DNA from: Flavobacterium sp.
GTDB lineage: Bacteria > Bacteroidota > Bacteroidia > Flavobacteriales > Flavobacteriaceae
Assembly (NCBI RefSeq): GCF_027482425.1
Contig: NZ_JAIXWA010000058.1
Span: 1 to 63,069, forward strand
DNA length: 63,069 nt
Reading direction: 5' to 3'
The translations under genes and the position numbers were made by a program. Below are positions 1 through 6,679 of this stretch, piece after piece. Position 1 is the stretch's first letter. Each line of letters opens with the position of its first letter. Under the pieces are notes generated by a model that made no database searches, was not told the origin of the DNA, and worked only from the letters and a program-made list of their open reading frames with translations.

Positions 1-17
1 AATGAGACAATGTGAAA

Positions 18-47
18 TTTGATACAATACACCAAAGGTTATTTTTA
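18..47 (+). promoter_or_regulatory. Candidate promoter of the structured RNA at 56-180
   Basis: TTTG at 18-21 and TATTTTTA at 40-47 are separated by 18 bases. This fits the Bacteroidota TTTG / TAnnTTTG pattern with one mismatch in the last base. The predicted start would fall at about 52-56, where the conserved element begins, which suggests the RNA has its own transcript. Confidence 0.45.
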
Positions 48-55
48 GTAGGATT

Positions 56-180
56 GCGTGAGGGATGGCAGTGGAAAGCCCACAGCGCGGAGGTACGACA
101 AGCGCGGACTTGTAACGGACAGCCCGACCCCGCCTGACTAGAGTGAGTTGAAAGCGAAGAATGATGGCGGGGACACGCCC
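56..180 (+). ncRNA. Structured RNA candidate, copy 1 of a two-copy family
   Basis: No gene is readable in this stretch, but it folds well and shares ordered sequence blocks with 16548-16668: a GCGTGA(R)GGAT block at 56-71, GGAGGT(R)CG at 89-97, CGGA(M)AGCC(Y)GACCCCG at 116-132, and GGGG(R)CACGCCC at 169-180. GCGTG at 56-60 can pair with CACGC at 174-178 and close the whole element. CCCCGCC at 128-134 pairs with GGCGGGG at 166-172, ACAAG at 98-102 with CTTGT at 109-113, and GTGG at 71-74 with CCAC at 80-83. A promoter-like sequence ends just upstream. It may belong to an already described flavobacterial motif such as Flavo-1, which I cannot verify here. The strand is inferred from the promoter and from matching orientation in both copies. 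Confidence 0.55.
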
Positions 181-185
181 TAAAT

Positions 186-241
186 GAATTATAAATTATG
201 AATTATAAATTATGAATTACGAATTATGAATTACGAATTAT
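186..241. repeat. Eight tandem GAATTAT-type heptads
   Basis: Eight consecutive 7-base units, GAATTAT with variants AAATTAT and GAATTAC, lie between the structured RNA and the transketolase promoter. The same heptad recurs at 11213-11240 beside another gene end. No coding or folding role is visible. Confidence 0.8.
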
Positions 242-268
242 TAGGTAAGGAATAAGTACGTTTTAAGA

Positions 269-300
269 TTTGTATAACCCATAGAATCGGTGTACTTTTG
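269..300 (+). promoter_or_regulatory. Promoter of the transketolase operon
   Basis: TTTG at 269-272 and a perfect TACTTTTG -7 box at 293-300 are separated by 20 bases. Transcription would start near 305, so the GTG at 300 cannot be the start codon and the ATG at 324 is preferred. Confidence 0.7.
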
Positions 301-323
301 TGCCACATTTTAATACCACAACA

Positions 324-1169
324 ATGTCTAACATGCAACAACTACACGATTTAACAACACAAGTACGCCGCGACATCCTTCGTATGGTACATGCTGTAAA
401 TTCTGGTCACCCAGGGGGTTCTTTGGGTTGTGCCGAGTTTTTAGTGTGCCTTTTTCAAGAAGTGATGGAGCGCAAAGAAGGATTTGATATGAATGGTATT
501 GGGGAGGATATTTTCTTCCTTTCCAACGGGCATATTTCTCCTGTATTTTACAGTGTACTCGCACGAAGCGGGTATTTTCCTGTAGAAGAATTGGCCACCT
601 TCCGAAAATTAAACTCTCGTTTACAAGGCCACCCTACTACCCACGAAGGACTTCCAGGTATCCGAATGGCTTCAGGATCATTGGGTCAGGGACTTTCGGT
701 TGCCATTGGTGCAGCAGAAGCCAAGAAATTAAATAAAGACAACAAATTAGTCTATATTTTAACCGGTGACGGTGAATTACAAGAAGGGCAAAATTGGGAA
801 GCCATTATGTATGCGTCGGCCAAGAAAGTGGACAACCTGATTGCAACGGTGGATTACAACGGACAACAAATTGATGGTTCAACCCACGATGTGTTGTCGT
901 TGGGGAATTTACGTGCCAAATTTGAAGCCTTTGATTGGGACGTTTTGGAAATCAAAGAAGGAAACAACATCGAAGCGATTTTAGCCGGGATGAAGGAAGC
1001 CAAAGCGAAAACAGGGAAAGGAAAACCGGTAGCCGTTTTATTGTATACCGAAATGGGGAATGGTGTCGACTTTATGATGCATACCCACGCTTGGCACGGA
1101 AAAGCACCCAATGATGCGCAACTAGAAAGTGGTTTGGCGCAAAATCCAGCAACGTTAGGAGACTATTAA
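324..1169 (+). CDS. Transketolase, N-terminal (thiamine diphosphate-binding) subunit
   Basis: First half of a split transketolase, which moves two-carbon units between sugar phosphates in the non-oxidative pentose phosphate pathway in the cytoplasm. About 281 aa from the ATG at 324. The thiamine-diphosphate/Mg motif GDGELQEGQNWEA is followed about 25 residues later by the D-Y-N of the same site, and an early HPGGSLG segment matches the substrate/cofactor loop. Single-chain transketolases are about 660 aa; here the pyrimidine-binding half is a separate gene starting 13 bases downstream, so the two are co-transcribed and probably form a heterotetramer. A longer frame opens at GTG 300 but overlaps the -7 box. 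ATG 333 is a second possible start. Confidence 0.95.
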   Translation: MSNMQQLHDLTTQVRRDILRMVHAVNSGHPGGSLGCAEFLVCLFQEVMERKEGFDMNGIGEDIFFLSNGHISPVFYSVLARSGYFPVEELATFRKLNSRLQGHPTTHEGLPGIRMASGSLGQGLSVAIGAAEAKKLNKDNKLVYILTGDGELQEGQNWEAIMYASAKKVDNLIATVDYNGQQIDGSTHDVLSLGNLRAKFEAFDWDVLEIKEGNNIEAILAGMKEAKAKTGKGKPVAVLLYTEMGNGVDFMMHTHAWHGKAPNDAQLESGLAQNPATLGDY

Positions 1170-1182
1170 TTGGCAACACATC

Positions 1183-2136
1183 ATGAAAAAATACGAAAAT
1201 ACAGGAAGTAAAGATACCCGCTCCGGATTTGGCGCAGGGATGACCGAATTGGGTCAGAAAAATGAAAATGTAGTCGCTTTATGTGCCGATTTAATTGGCT
1301 CGTTAAAGTTTGATGACTTCAAAAAAAACCACCCCGAACGCTTTTTCCAAGTGGGAATTGCCGAAGCTAACATGATTGGTATTGCCGCGGGGTTGACCAT
1401 TGGTGGGAAAATTCCGTTTACGGGAACCTTTGCCAATTTCTCAACCGGTCGTGTCTATGACCAAATTCGTCAATCGGTAGCCTATTCGGATAAAAATGTC
1501 AAGATTTGTGCTTCGCATGCAGGTTTGACCTTAGGAGAAGATGGCGCCACCCACCAAATTCTGGAAGATATTGGATTGATGAAAATGCTCCCGGGAATGA
1601 CCGTTATCAACACCTGTGACTACAACCAAACAAAAGCGGCGACGTTGGCCTTGGCCGAACATCATGGCCCTGCTTATTTGCGCTTTGGCCGTCCCGTGGT
1701 GCCTAACTTTACACCGGCAGACGAACCTTTTATCATTGGAAAAGCGATTGTATTGAATGAAGGTACCGATGTAACCATTATTGCCACTGGGCATTTGGTT
1801 TGGGAAGCATTGGTGGCCGCAGAAGCCCTTGAAGCACGCGGAATATCGGCGGAAGTAATCAATATTCACACGATTAAACCGTTGGATGAAGAAGCGATTT
1901 TAAAGTCAGTGGCCAAAACGGGTTGCGTCGTAACGGCTGAGGAACATAATTTCTTGGGCGGCTTGGGCGAGAGTGTGGCGCGAACATTGGTTTTACACTA
2001 CCCTGCTCCGCAAGAGTTTGTCGCCGTAAAAGATTCGTTTGGAGAAAGTGGTACACCCGAACAATTGATGGAGAAATATGGCTTAAATAGCACTTCGATT
2101 GTGGCCGCTTGTGAAAAAGTAATCGCTCGAAAATAA
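1183..2136 (+). CDS. Transketolase, C-terminal subunit
   Basis: Second half of the split transketolase, 317 aa. It carries the pyrimidine-binding domain (about residues 10-175, with the F-Q-V-G-I-A-E-A-N-M segment that holds the catalytic glutamate) and the C-terminal transketolase domain (about 190-310). Related actinobacterial and archaeal-type split enzymes have the same division. The gene lies 13 bases after the N-terminal subunit and is followed by a hairpin terminator, so the two form a closed two-gene operon. Nothing in the sequence suggests a 1-deoxyxylulose-5-phosphate synthase instead, since that enzyme is a single long chain. Confidence 0.94.
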   Translation: MKKYENTGSKDTRSGFGAGMTELGQKNENVVALCADLIGSLKFDDFKKNHPERFFQVGIAEANMIGIAAGLTIGGKIPFTGTFANFSTGRVYDQIRQSVAYSDKNVKICASHAGLTLGEDGATHQILEDIGLMKMLPGMTVINTCDYNQTKAATLALAEHHGPAYLRFGRPVVPNFTPADEPFIIGKAIVLNEGTDVTIIATGHLVWEALVAAEALEARGISAEVINIHTIKPLDEEAILKSVAKTGCVVTAEEHNFLGGLGESVARTLVLHYPAPQEFVAVKDSFGESGTPEQLMEKYGLNSTSIVAACEKVIARK

Positions 2137-2161
2137 TCTGAAATAAAGAATAGAATATGAT

Positions 2162-2185
2162 AAAGGCTCCTCAACAGGAGCCTTT
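2162..2185. terminator. Terminator of the transketolase operon
   Basis: Inverted repeat AAAGGCTCC / GGAGCCTTT with a TCAACA loop, 26 bases after the transketolase stop. It is symmetrical enough to end transcripts arriving from either strand. Confidence 0.75.
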
Positions 2186-2212
2186 GTTATTGATATGATA
2201 AAGAAACAGTAA

Positions 2213-2232
2213 AGAAACACCACAGTGTTTCT
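2213..2232 (-). terminator. Distal hairpin of the tRNA-Thr transcription unit
   Basis: AGAAACAC / GTGTTTCT stem with a 4-base CACA loop, then T-rich sequence on the minus strand. It is probably a last stop for transcripts passing through the repeat array at 2252-2473. Confidence 0.5.
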
Positions 2233-2251
2233 CCTATCATACCATATACAA

Positions 2252-2350
2252 AAAGGAACACAAATGTGTTCCTTTAAAGAGCCGATGGAGGGACTCCCCG
2301 AATCCATTGCGTTACTCGGGGTAAACTTCTCGTCCCTTTCATAAATAAGA
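2252..2350 (-). repeat. 99-bp tRNA-linked repeat, distal unit
   Basis: Downstream unit of a tandem array behind tRNA-Thr, with exactly 99-base spacing to the next unit. Its parts are a 10-bp hairpin with a 4-base loop (2252-2275, GTGTTCCTTT arm followed by T-rich sequence on the minus strand), an 18-base copy of the tRNA 3' end (2279-2296), and a core. In minus-strand RNA the core can pair AGGGAC with GTCCCT outside and CCCCGA with TCGGGG inside. No protein is likely: the only open frame here is made of repeat copies. Confidence 0.8.
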
Positions 2351-2449
2351 AAAGGAACACGTTTGTGTTCCTTTAAAGAGCCGATGGAGGGACTCCCCGA
2401 ATCCACTGCGTTACTCGGGATAAACTTCTCGTCCCTAGCACGAATAAAA
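2351..2449 (-). repeat. 99-bp tRNA-linked repeat, proximal unit
   Basis: Second unit with the same layout: hairpin at 2351-2374, tRNA 3'-end copy at 2378-2395, foldable core up to about 2439. Relative to the distal unit one base of the inner CCCCGA stem is changed so that a G-C pair becomes G-U. That keeps the helix and argues for a selected RNA structure. Confidence 0.8.
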
Positions 2450-2473
2450 AAAGGAACACAAAGGTGTTCCTTT
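2450..2473 (-). terminator. First terminator after tRNA-Thr
   Basis: AAAGGAACAC / GTGTTCCTTT 10-bp stem with a 4-base loop. On the minus strand it runs into seven T residues, the strongest T-tract of the three copies. It lies 4 bases after the tRNA 3' end. The same hairpin ends each 99-bp repeat unit. Confidence 0.75.
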
Positions 2474-2477
2474 TAAG

Positions 2478-2551
2478 AGCCGATGGAGGGACTCGAACCC
2501 ACGACCTGCTGATTACAAATCAGCTGCTCTAGCCAGCTGAGCTACACCGGC
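2478..2551 (-). tRNA. tRNA-Thr (anticodon TGT)
   Basis: 74-nt cloverleaf on the minus strand. A 7-bp acceptor stem pairs GCCGGTG with CATCGGC (one G-U), with a T discriminator at 2478. The D arm is GCTC/GAGC. The anticodon stem is GCTGA/TCAGC around loop TTTGTAA, giving anticodon TGT, which reads ACA. The T loop is TTCGAGT. No CCA is encoded, as is usual in this phylum. The last 17 bases are repeated at 99-base intervals downstream (see repeats). Confidence 0.97.
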
Positions 2552-2565
2552 GGTGTATTGTGATG

Positions 2566-2596
2566 CAAATATAAATTTGAATTTGAATTCTCCAAA
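2566..2596 (-). promoter_or_regulatory. Promoter of tRNA-Thr
   Basis: On the minus strand TTTG (2593-2596), 19 bases, then a perfect TATATTTG (2566-2573). The start would lie only a few bases before the tRNA 5' end at 2551. Confidence 0.8.
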
Positions 2597-2629
2597 ATAA
2601 TTCCATCACTTTTTGGAAAAAAATCAGTC

Positions 2630-2896
2630 TTACAAAGCGTTGATTTTATCAACCAATTGATTCGCAGTAGCTTCCAATTCTGTATTGATTTGCTTGAAAT
2701 GCGCTTTTCTATTTTCAACGTTTTTGGCATTCACTTTTGTCATCAAATCATCAAAAGCCACTAAAGCTTCAGTGATAATGGCTTGGGTGGGTTCGGTGGG
2801 TTTACCTGCGGTGGTCATTTCCAACAAATAAACGGCTTCAATGATATCGCCCAATACGTAGTTAATGTCTTTTTTTAAGTTTCTTACACTGCCCAT
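2630..2896 (-). CDS. Conserved-looking small hypothetical protein
   Basis: 88 aa, mostly helical in appearance, rich in acidic and hydrophobic residues, with no signal peptide, membrane segment or metal motif. I do not recognise a named family. Its composition and codon use match neighbouring genes, so I take it as real. The frame opens earlier at TTG 2923, but that codon overlaps a TACCTTTG promoter box at 2921-2928, so ATG 2896 (MGSVRNLKK) is chosen. It stands alone between tRNA-Thr and the manA gene. Confidence 0.7.
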   Translation of the reverse strand: MGSVRNLKKDINYVLGDIIEAVYLLEMTTAGKPTEPTQAIITEALVAFDDLMTKVNAKNVENRKAHFKQINTELEATANQLVDKINAL

Positions 2897-2920
2897 AATA
2901 CTTGGTATTTTAAATTTGGG

Positions 2921-2928
2921 CAAAGGTA
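2921..2928 (-). promoter_or_regulatory. -7 box for the 88-aa hypothetical gene
   Basis: Perfect TACCTTTG on the minus strand, 25 bases before ATG 2896. No clear -33 element is visible. Confidence 0.5.
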
Positions 2929-2949
2929 AGGATTATCTTCGGAATGCGG

Positions 2950-3912
2950 TTAGGAAATTGTGATTTCTAATAATTCGGCAATTCCTTTCAGTTGCACCGG
3001 CCCTAAAGCGGCGGGTAATAAAATCGTTGCTCCTTTGGTTATTGACATTTTTTCATCACCATACAAAAGCGTGCAATCACCCTCCATCACCATGAGAACC
3101 GTAAATGAATCGTAAGAGGAATGAACACGCACTGTATCCGTCAACGGAATAAAGGAGGTCATAAAATAAGGACATTCCACCATTACGTTAGATTCATTCT
3201 TGTTTTTGGTGTATGCTTTTTTACTTTCGGTGTGCTGGTAATTAATTGCATCAAGCGCCAATTCGGTATGCAATTCGCGTAGATTACCCTGAGCATCCCT
3301 GCGATCAAAATCATAGATACGATAGGTTATATCGGACGTTTGTTGAATTTCAGCAATTAATGTCCCCGCACCTATTGCATGCACAGTACCCGTTTCCAAG
3401 AAAAAAACATCCCCTTTTTGTACAGAATGTTTCTCCAATAAATCAACTACTTGATGTTGTATCAATGCTGTTTGATACGCTTCAACACTGGAATCTTCTT
3501 TAAATCCAACGATTAATTGTGCGCCTGAATCCGCTTGCATCACATACCACATTTCCGTTTTTCCAAACGAATTATGTCGTTCTTTTGCCAAAGTATCATT
3601 GGGATGCACCTGAATCGATAAGTCCTCACGAGCATCCAAAAACTTGAATAATAATGGAAATTGATTTCCGAATTGTGCTACCACTTTCTTACCCAAAACC
3701 GCCTCAGGATTGAGGGCAACGACCGCATTTAAATCGGTTCCTTCTAGTGCTCCATTGGCTACTACACTCACATCCCCAGGAACGGTTGAGAGTTCCCAAC
3801 TTTCGCCTGAAACATGAGAAACAATAGGTTTGTGTAAAATATCACGCAATTTTGTTCCGCCCCAAATTCGTTCTTTTATAATGGGTTTGAAGACCAAAGG
3901 ATACCAATTCAT
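2950..3912 (-). CDS. manA: Mannose-6-phosphate isomerase, class I
   Basis: Interconverts fructose-6-phosphate and mannose-6-phosphate and so supplies GDP-mannose/GDP-fucose for glycans such as those built by the right-hand locus. 320 aa, the short type I form. The N-terminal block WGGTKLRD is near residues 18-24. Zinc ligands fit Q101 and H103 in Q-V-H-P-N-D, E120 in GKTEMWYV, and H178 in E-T-G-T-V-H-A-I-G-A-G-T; R198 sits near the expected catalytic arginine. A second cupin half is at about 220-320. A TATCTTTG box at 3932-3939 on the minus strand suggests its own promoter. Confidence 0.93.
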   Translation of the reverse strand: MNWYPLVFKPIIKERIWGGTKLRDILHKPIVSHVSGESWELSTVPGDVSVVANGALEGTDLNAVVALNPEAVLGKKVVAQFGNQFPLLFKFLDAREDLSIQVHPNDTLAKERHNSFGKTEMWYVMQADSGAQLIVGFKEDSSVEAYQTALIQHQVVDLLEKHSVQKGDVFFLETGTVHAIGAGTLIAEIQQTSDITYRIYDFDRRDAQGNLRELHTELALDAINYQHTESKKAYTKNKNESNVMVECPYFMTSFIPLTDTVRVHSSYDSFTVLMVMEGDCTLLYGDEKMSITKGATILLPAALGPVQLKGIAELLEITIS

Positions 3913-3931
3913 AGTACATGTGTATAAATGG

Positions 3932-3939
3932 CAAAGATA
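3932..3939 (-). promoter_or_regulatory. -7 box upstream of manA
   Basis: Perfect TATCTTTG on the minus strand, 19 bases before the manA start codon. No clear -33 element. Confidence 0.5.
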
Positions 3940-3972
3940 CGGAGTTAGTTGTATTGACTGTAATAAACGAGG

Positions 3973-4428
3973 TTAAACCTTGCTTTTTAAAAAAGCTAAG
4001 GCACGCTCCATATGGCCACTCCCACGTATAGAATCAAAAATATAGTGAATCTTCTGATCGGGACCGATAACATACGTCGCACGACCATCTACCAAACCCA
4101 TCAAATCTTTGGGAACACCAAACAAGGTTCGGATTTTCTTTTGGCTATCGGCCAATAGGGTAAACGGAAGTTTGTATTTGCTTTGAAAACGCACATGAGA
4201 AGCTACACCATCGGAGCTGACACCGATGACTACCGCGCCCAAATCGGTAAAATCTTGGTAGCGATCGCGAAAAGCACAGGCTTGTGTGGTACATCCTGGC
4301 GTATCATCTTTTGGGTAAAAAAAAAGGACAACCCATTGTTTCCCAAAAACCAAGGCGCTATCGAATTGTTCTCCTTGACTGTCTGTTGCAGTAAAATTCG
4401 GAACTAGAGAACCCTTTTGTAATGCCAT
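3973..4428 (-). CDS. bcp: Thioredoxin-dependent peroxiredoxin, BCP family
   Basis: Reduces hydrogen peroxide and organic hydroperoxides with electrons from thioredoxin. 151 aa, the usual size. The peroxidatic cysteine is C46 in D-D-T-P-G-C-T-T-Q-A-C, and C51 five residues later fits the resolving cysteine of the alpha-type BCP enzymes. No signal peptide, so it is cytoplasmic. It is the last gene of a tight three-gene run with the QueD-like enzyme (2-base gap) and IPP isomerase. Confidence 0.94.
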   Translation of the reverse strand: MALQKGSLVPNFTATDSQGEQFDSALVFGKQWVVLFFYPKDDTPGCTTQACAFRDRYQDFTDLGAVVIGVSSDGVASHVRFQSKYKLPFTLLADSQKKIRTLFGVPKDLMGLVDGRATYVIGPDQKIHYIFDSIRGSGHMERALAFLKSKV

Positions 4429-4430
4429 GA

Positions 4431-4841
4431 TTAAATGCCTTTATACGTGACAAAATTACGTGGGGTTTCATACAACACCACTTCTAAATCTTTATCCAAA
4501 CCGATATGAAGACGCAATTTATTCCAAATCACAACGGCAATGTTCTCGGCGGTTGGATTCAACTCACGGAATTCGGGCACATCTAAATTGAGATTTTTGT
4601 GGTCAAACGCGTCTTCCACCAGCGTTTTCACCAAGTCGGAAATGATTTTCACATCAATAACATAACCCGTTTCAGGGTCGATTTCTCCGGTCACAGAAAC
4701 AATAAGCTCATAATTATGGCCGTGAAAATTAGGATTATTGCATTTGCCAAATACCGCTTGGTTTTGCTCCATCGTCCAATCTTTTCGATACAAACGATGC
4801 GCCGCGTTGAAGTGAGCTTTTCGGGATACAGTAACGCGCAT
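4431..4841 (-). CDS. 6-carboxytetrahydropterin synthase / 6-pyruvoyltetrahydropterin synthase family (QueD-like)
   Basis: Converts dihydroneopterin triphosphate toward a tetrahydropterin, most often the first committed step of queuosine synthesis. 136 aa, one T-fold domain. Zinc ligands fit H15 (FNAAHRL), H40 and H42 (HGHNYEL), with catalytic C34 in GKCNNPN and a D-H-K-N-L-N-L-D segment near residue 80; the C-terminal E of LYETPRN fits the pterin anchor. It sits 2 bases after IPP isomerase and 2 bases before bcp. No other queuosine genes are in the window, so a tetrahydropterin-making role is equally open. Confidence 0.88.
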   Translation of the reverse strand: MRVTVSRKAHFNAAHRLYRKDWTMEQNQAVFGKCNNPNFHGHNYELIVSVTGEIDPETGYVIDVKIISDLVKTLVEDAFDHKNLNLDVPEFRELNPTAENIAVVIWNKLRLHIGLDKDLEVVLYETPRNFVTYKGI

Positions 4842-4843
4842 GA

Positions 4844-5371
4844 TTATAATTTATGGTCTTCGAGGTAATGATAAAATTCGTCAAATATGATTTTAAACCA
4901 TACGGTATAAAACTCAGGATGGTTTTTCATGTCTTCGCGAATGGCCTCGATGTCCATCCATTTCCAACGTTCTACTTCTTCAGGATTGATAGCAGGTTCA
5001 CCGTTGTAATACCCGATCATCACATGATCCAGTTCGTGTTCGGTCAACCCATTATCGAAAGGCGCTTTGTAGATAAAATGAAACAATTCTTTTAATTCGG
5101 TTACAAAACCCATTTCCTCCTCCAAACGTCTTTTGCCCGCTTGAATATTGGTTTCACCCGCCCGTTGATGACTGCAACAAGTATTCGTCCAAAGTAATGG
5201 CGAATGGTATTTGTGATGCGCCCGTTGTTGCAACATCACTTCATTTTTATCATTTAAAACAAAAACAGAAAATGCGCGATGTAACACGGCTTTTTCGTGG
5301 GCTTCCAACTTATTCATCAAACCAATAGGCTCATCGTTGGCGTTGACTAAAATGACTTGTTCTTCTTTCAT
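4844..5371 (-). CDS. idi: Isopentenyl-diphosphate delta-isomerase, type 1
   Basis: Interconverts IPP and DMAPP for isoprenoid, menaquinone and undecaprenyl carrier synthesis. 175 aa Nudix fold. H24 and H31 fit metal ligands, the catalytic cysteine lies in T-N-T-C-C-S-H (C65/C66, H68), the Nudix-like helix has R-R-L-E-E-E-M-G, and the acid pair is E111/E113 in L-T-E-H-E-L-D-H. The open frame extends 69 codons further upstream, but that part has no family resemblance and crosses a perfect promoter box, so ATG 5371 is the start. First gene of the run idi-queD-bcp. Confidence 0.93.
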   Translation of the reverse strand: MKEEQVILVNANDEPIGLMNKLEAHEKAVLHRAFSVFVLNDKNEVMLQQRAHHKYHSPLLWTNTCCSHQRAGETNIQAGKRRLEEEMGFVTELKELFHFIYKAPFDNGLTEHELDHVMIGYYNGEPAINPEEVERWKWMDIEAIREDMKNHPEFYTVWFKIIFDEFYHYLEDHKL

Positions 5372-5388
5372 AGCGGGATGTCTAGGGT

Positions 5389-5396
5389 CAAAAGTA
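5389..5396 (-). promoter_or_regulatory. -7 box of the idi-queD-bcp run
   Basis: Perfect TACTTTTG on the minus strand, 17 bases before ATG 5371. It decides the start of idi. Confidence 0.6.
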
Positions 5397-5483
5397 CAAT
5401 AATTCTCGTGTAATTTTGTCGAAGCTTTACAAACAAGCGTTAAACTTTCCTTAAAGCATCGCCCTTTATAAACTAAAATACGA

Positions 5484-5511
5484 TTTGAAACGTAATTGCT
5501 TGATACCTTTG
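5484..5511 (+). promoter_or_regulatory. Promoter of the msrBA fusion gene
   Basis: TTTG at 5484-5487, 16 bases, then TACCTTTG at 5504-5511. The start codon is 20 bases further. It is divergent from the idi promoter. Confidence 0.65.
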
Positions 5512-5531
5512 TAGGGTAAAGTATTGAAAAC

Positions 5532-6638
5532 ATGAAAAAAATATATTGTTTATTACTCAGCTTAAGCTTATTGACCACAACGGCTTGTGGTCAAAATCAG
5601 CCGCAACAATCTCAAAAAACAAAAAAAACGACGATGGAAAATACAATTCAAAAACCCGAAAATCCATATTACTCTAATACCGATACAAGCAAATTAGTTT
5701 TATCTGATGCGGAATGGAAAAAAGTGCTCCCCCCCGACCTTTATGAAGTAGCGCGTCATGCTGATACGGAACGTGCCTTCACGGGGTCAATGTGGAAAAG
5801 TGAAACCAAAGGCACCTATTATTGTGCGGCTTGTGGCAACAAACTGTTTCGCTCCCAACAAAAATTTGTCAGCAGTTGCGGTTGGCCGAGTTTCTTTGAA
5901 CAAGACAATCCCAAAAGCATTTGGTTCCGACCTGATAATTCCTACGGTATGCAACGGGTTGAAGCATTATGCAGTCGTTGCGACAGCCACTTAGGTCATT
6001 TGTTTGACGACGGACCCGAACCCACAGGAAAACGCTATTGTATGAATGCCGTTTCGCTTGATTTTGTACCCGATTCGGCTGAGAAAGCAGCGCAATTGAA
6101 AACGGTAGTCTTAGGAGGTGGTTGTTTTTGGTGTGTTGAAGCCGTGTACCAAAATTTGAATGGGGTTGAAAAAGTGGTTTCAGGCTATGCGGGAGGCACT
6201 GTGGAGAATCCGAGTTATGAAGAAGTTTGTACCGGCCGAACGGGAGCTGCAGAAGTAGTAGAAATCACCTACAATCCCAACGTAATAAGTTTAGATGAAA
6301 TTTATCAAGTGTTCTTTACCGTACATGACCCTACGACCCTGAACCGACAAGGAGGCGATGTGGGTACCCAATACCGCTCCGTGATTTTTTATAAAAATGA
6401 GGATGAAAAAAAGGAAGCGCAAGCGTTGATTGACGAGTTGAACTTTAAAAACGTATATCCTTCGAAGATTGTAACCACATTAGAACCCCTCAAAAAATTC
6501 TGGGCCGCAGAGGAGTACCATCAAAATTACTACGCCAACAATGCTAACAAACCCTATTGTCAAATGGTCGTTCGCCCCAAAGTGGAAAAATTTGAAAAAG
6601 TGTTTAAAGACCGCTTGAAAAATAAGAAGATACAGTAA
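5532..6638 (+). CDS. Secreted lipoprotein fusing methionine sulfoxide reductases MsrB and MsrA
   Basis: Repairs oxidised methionine of both stereochemistries, probably on envelope proteins. 368 aa. An N-terminal lipoprotein signal ends in the lipobox L-T-T-T-A-C (C19). The MsrB domain, about 55-180, has zinc pairs C98/C101 and C147/C150 and catalytic C170 in R-Y-C-M-N. The MsrA domain, about 190-350, has the G-G-C-F-W-C motif with catalytic C198. The order B then A is the reverse of PilB-type fusions. It has its own promoter and terminator. Electrons would have to come from a periplasmic thioredoxin-like partner that is not in this window. Confidence 0.94.
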   Translation: MKKIYCLLLSLSLLTTTACGQNQPQQSQKTKKTTMENTIQKPENPYYSNTDTSKLVLSDAEWKKVLPPDLYEVARHADTERAFTGSMWKSETKGTYYCAACGNKLFRSQQKFVSSCGWPSFFEQDNPKSIWFRPDNSYGMQRVEALCSRCDSHLGHLFDDGPEPTGKRYCMNAVSLDFVPDSAEKAAQLKTVVLGGGCFWCVEAVYQNLNGVEKVVSGYAGGTVENPSYEEVCTGRTGAAEVVEITYNPNVISLDEIYQVFFTVHDPTTLNRQGGDVGTQYRSVIFYKNEDEKKEAQALIDELNFKNVYPSKIVTTLEPLKKFWAAEEYHQNYYANNANKPYCQMVVRPKVEKFEKVFKDRLKNKKIQ

Positions 6639-6646
6639 TTGATAAG

Positions 6647-6673
6647 CCCCAAAAAGTTAGCTACTCTTTGGGG
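6647..6673. terminator. Terminator between msrBA and the FAD oxidoreductase
   Basis: CCCCAAA / TTTGGGG stem with further pairing inside, followed on the plus strand by TAATTTTTATT. It lies between convergent genes and could serve both. Confidence 0.8.
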
Positions 6674-6679
6674 TAATTT

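Noticed and set aside
300..323. GTG start at 300 for the transketolase N-terminal subunit
   Set aside because: The codon overlaps the last base of a perfect -7 promoter box, so it would lie upstream of the transcript start.
2083..2406. 107-aa open frame on the minus strand with an internal protein repeat
   Set aside because: The repeat is the translation of the 99-bp RNA repeats. It also overlaps the transketolase end and a terminator.
2252..2473. CRISPR-like array
   Set aside because: There are only two full units of 99 bases, with no short repeat/spacer alternation and no cas genes. The repeats contain a tRNA end.
5372..5578. 69-codon N-terminal extension of idi
   Set aside because: It contains a promoter box, overlaps the divergent msrBA start, and does not resemble the family.
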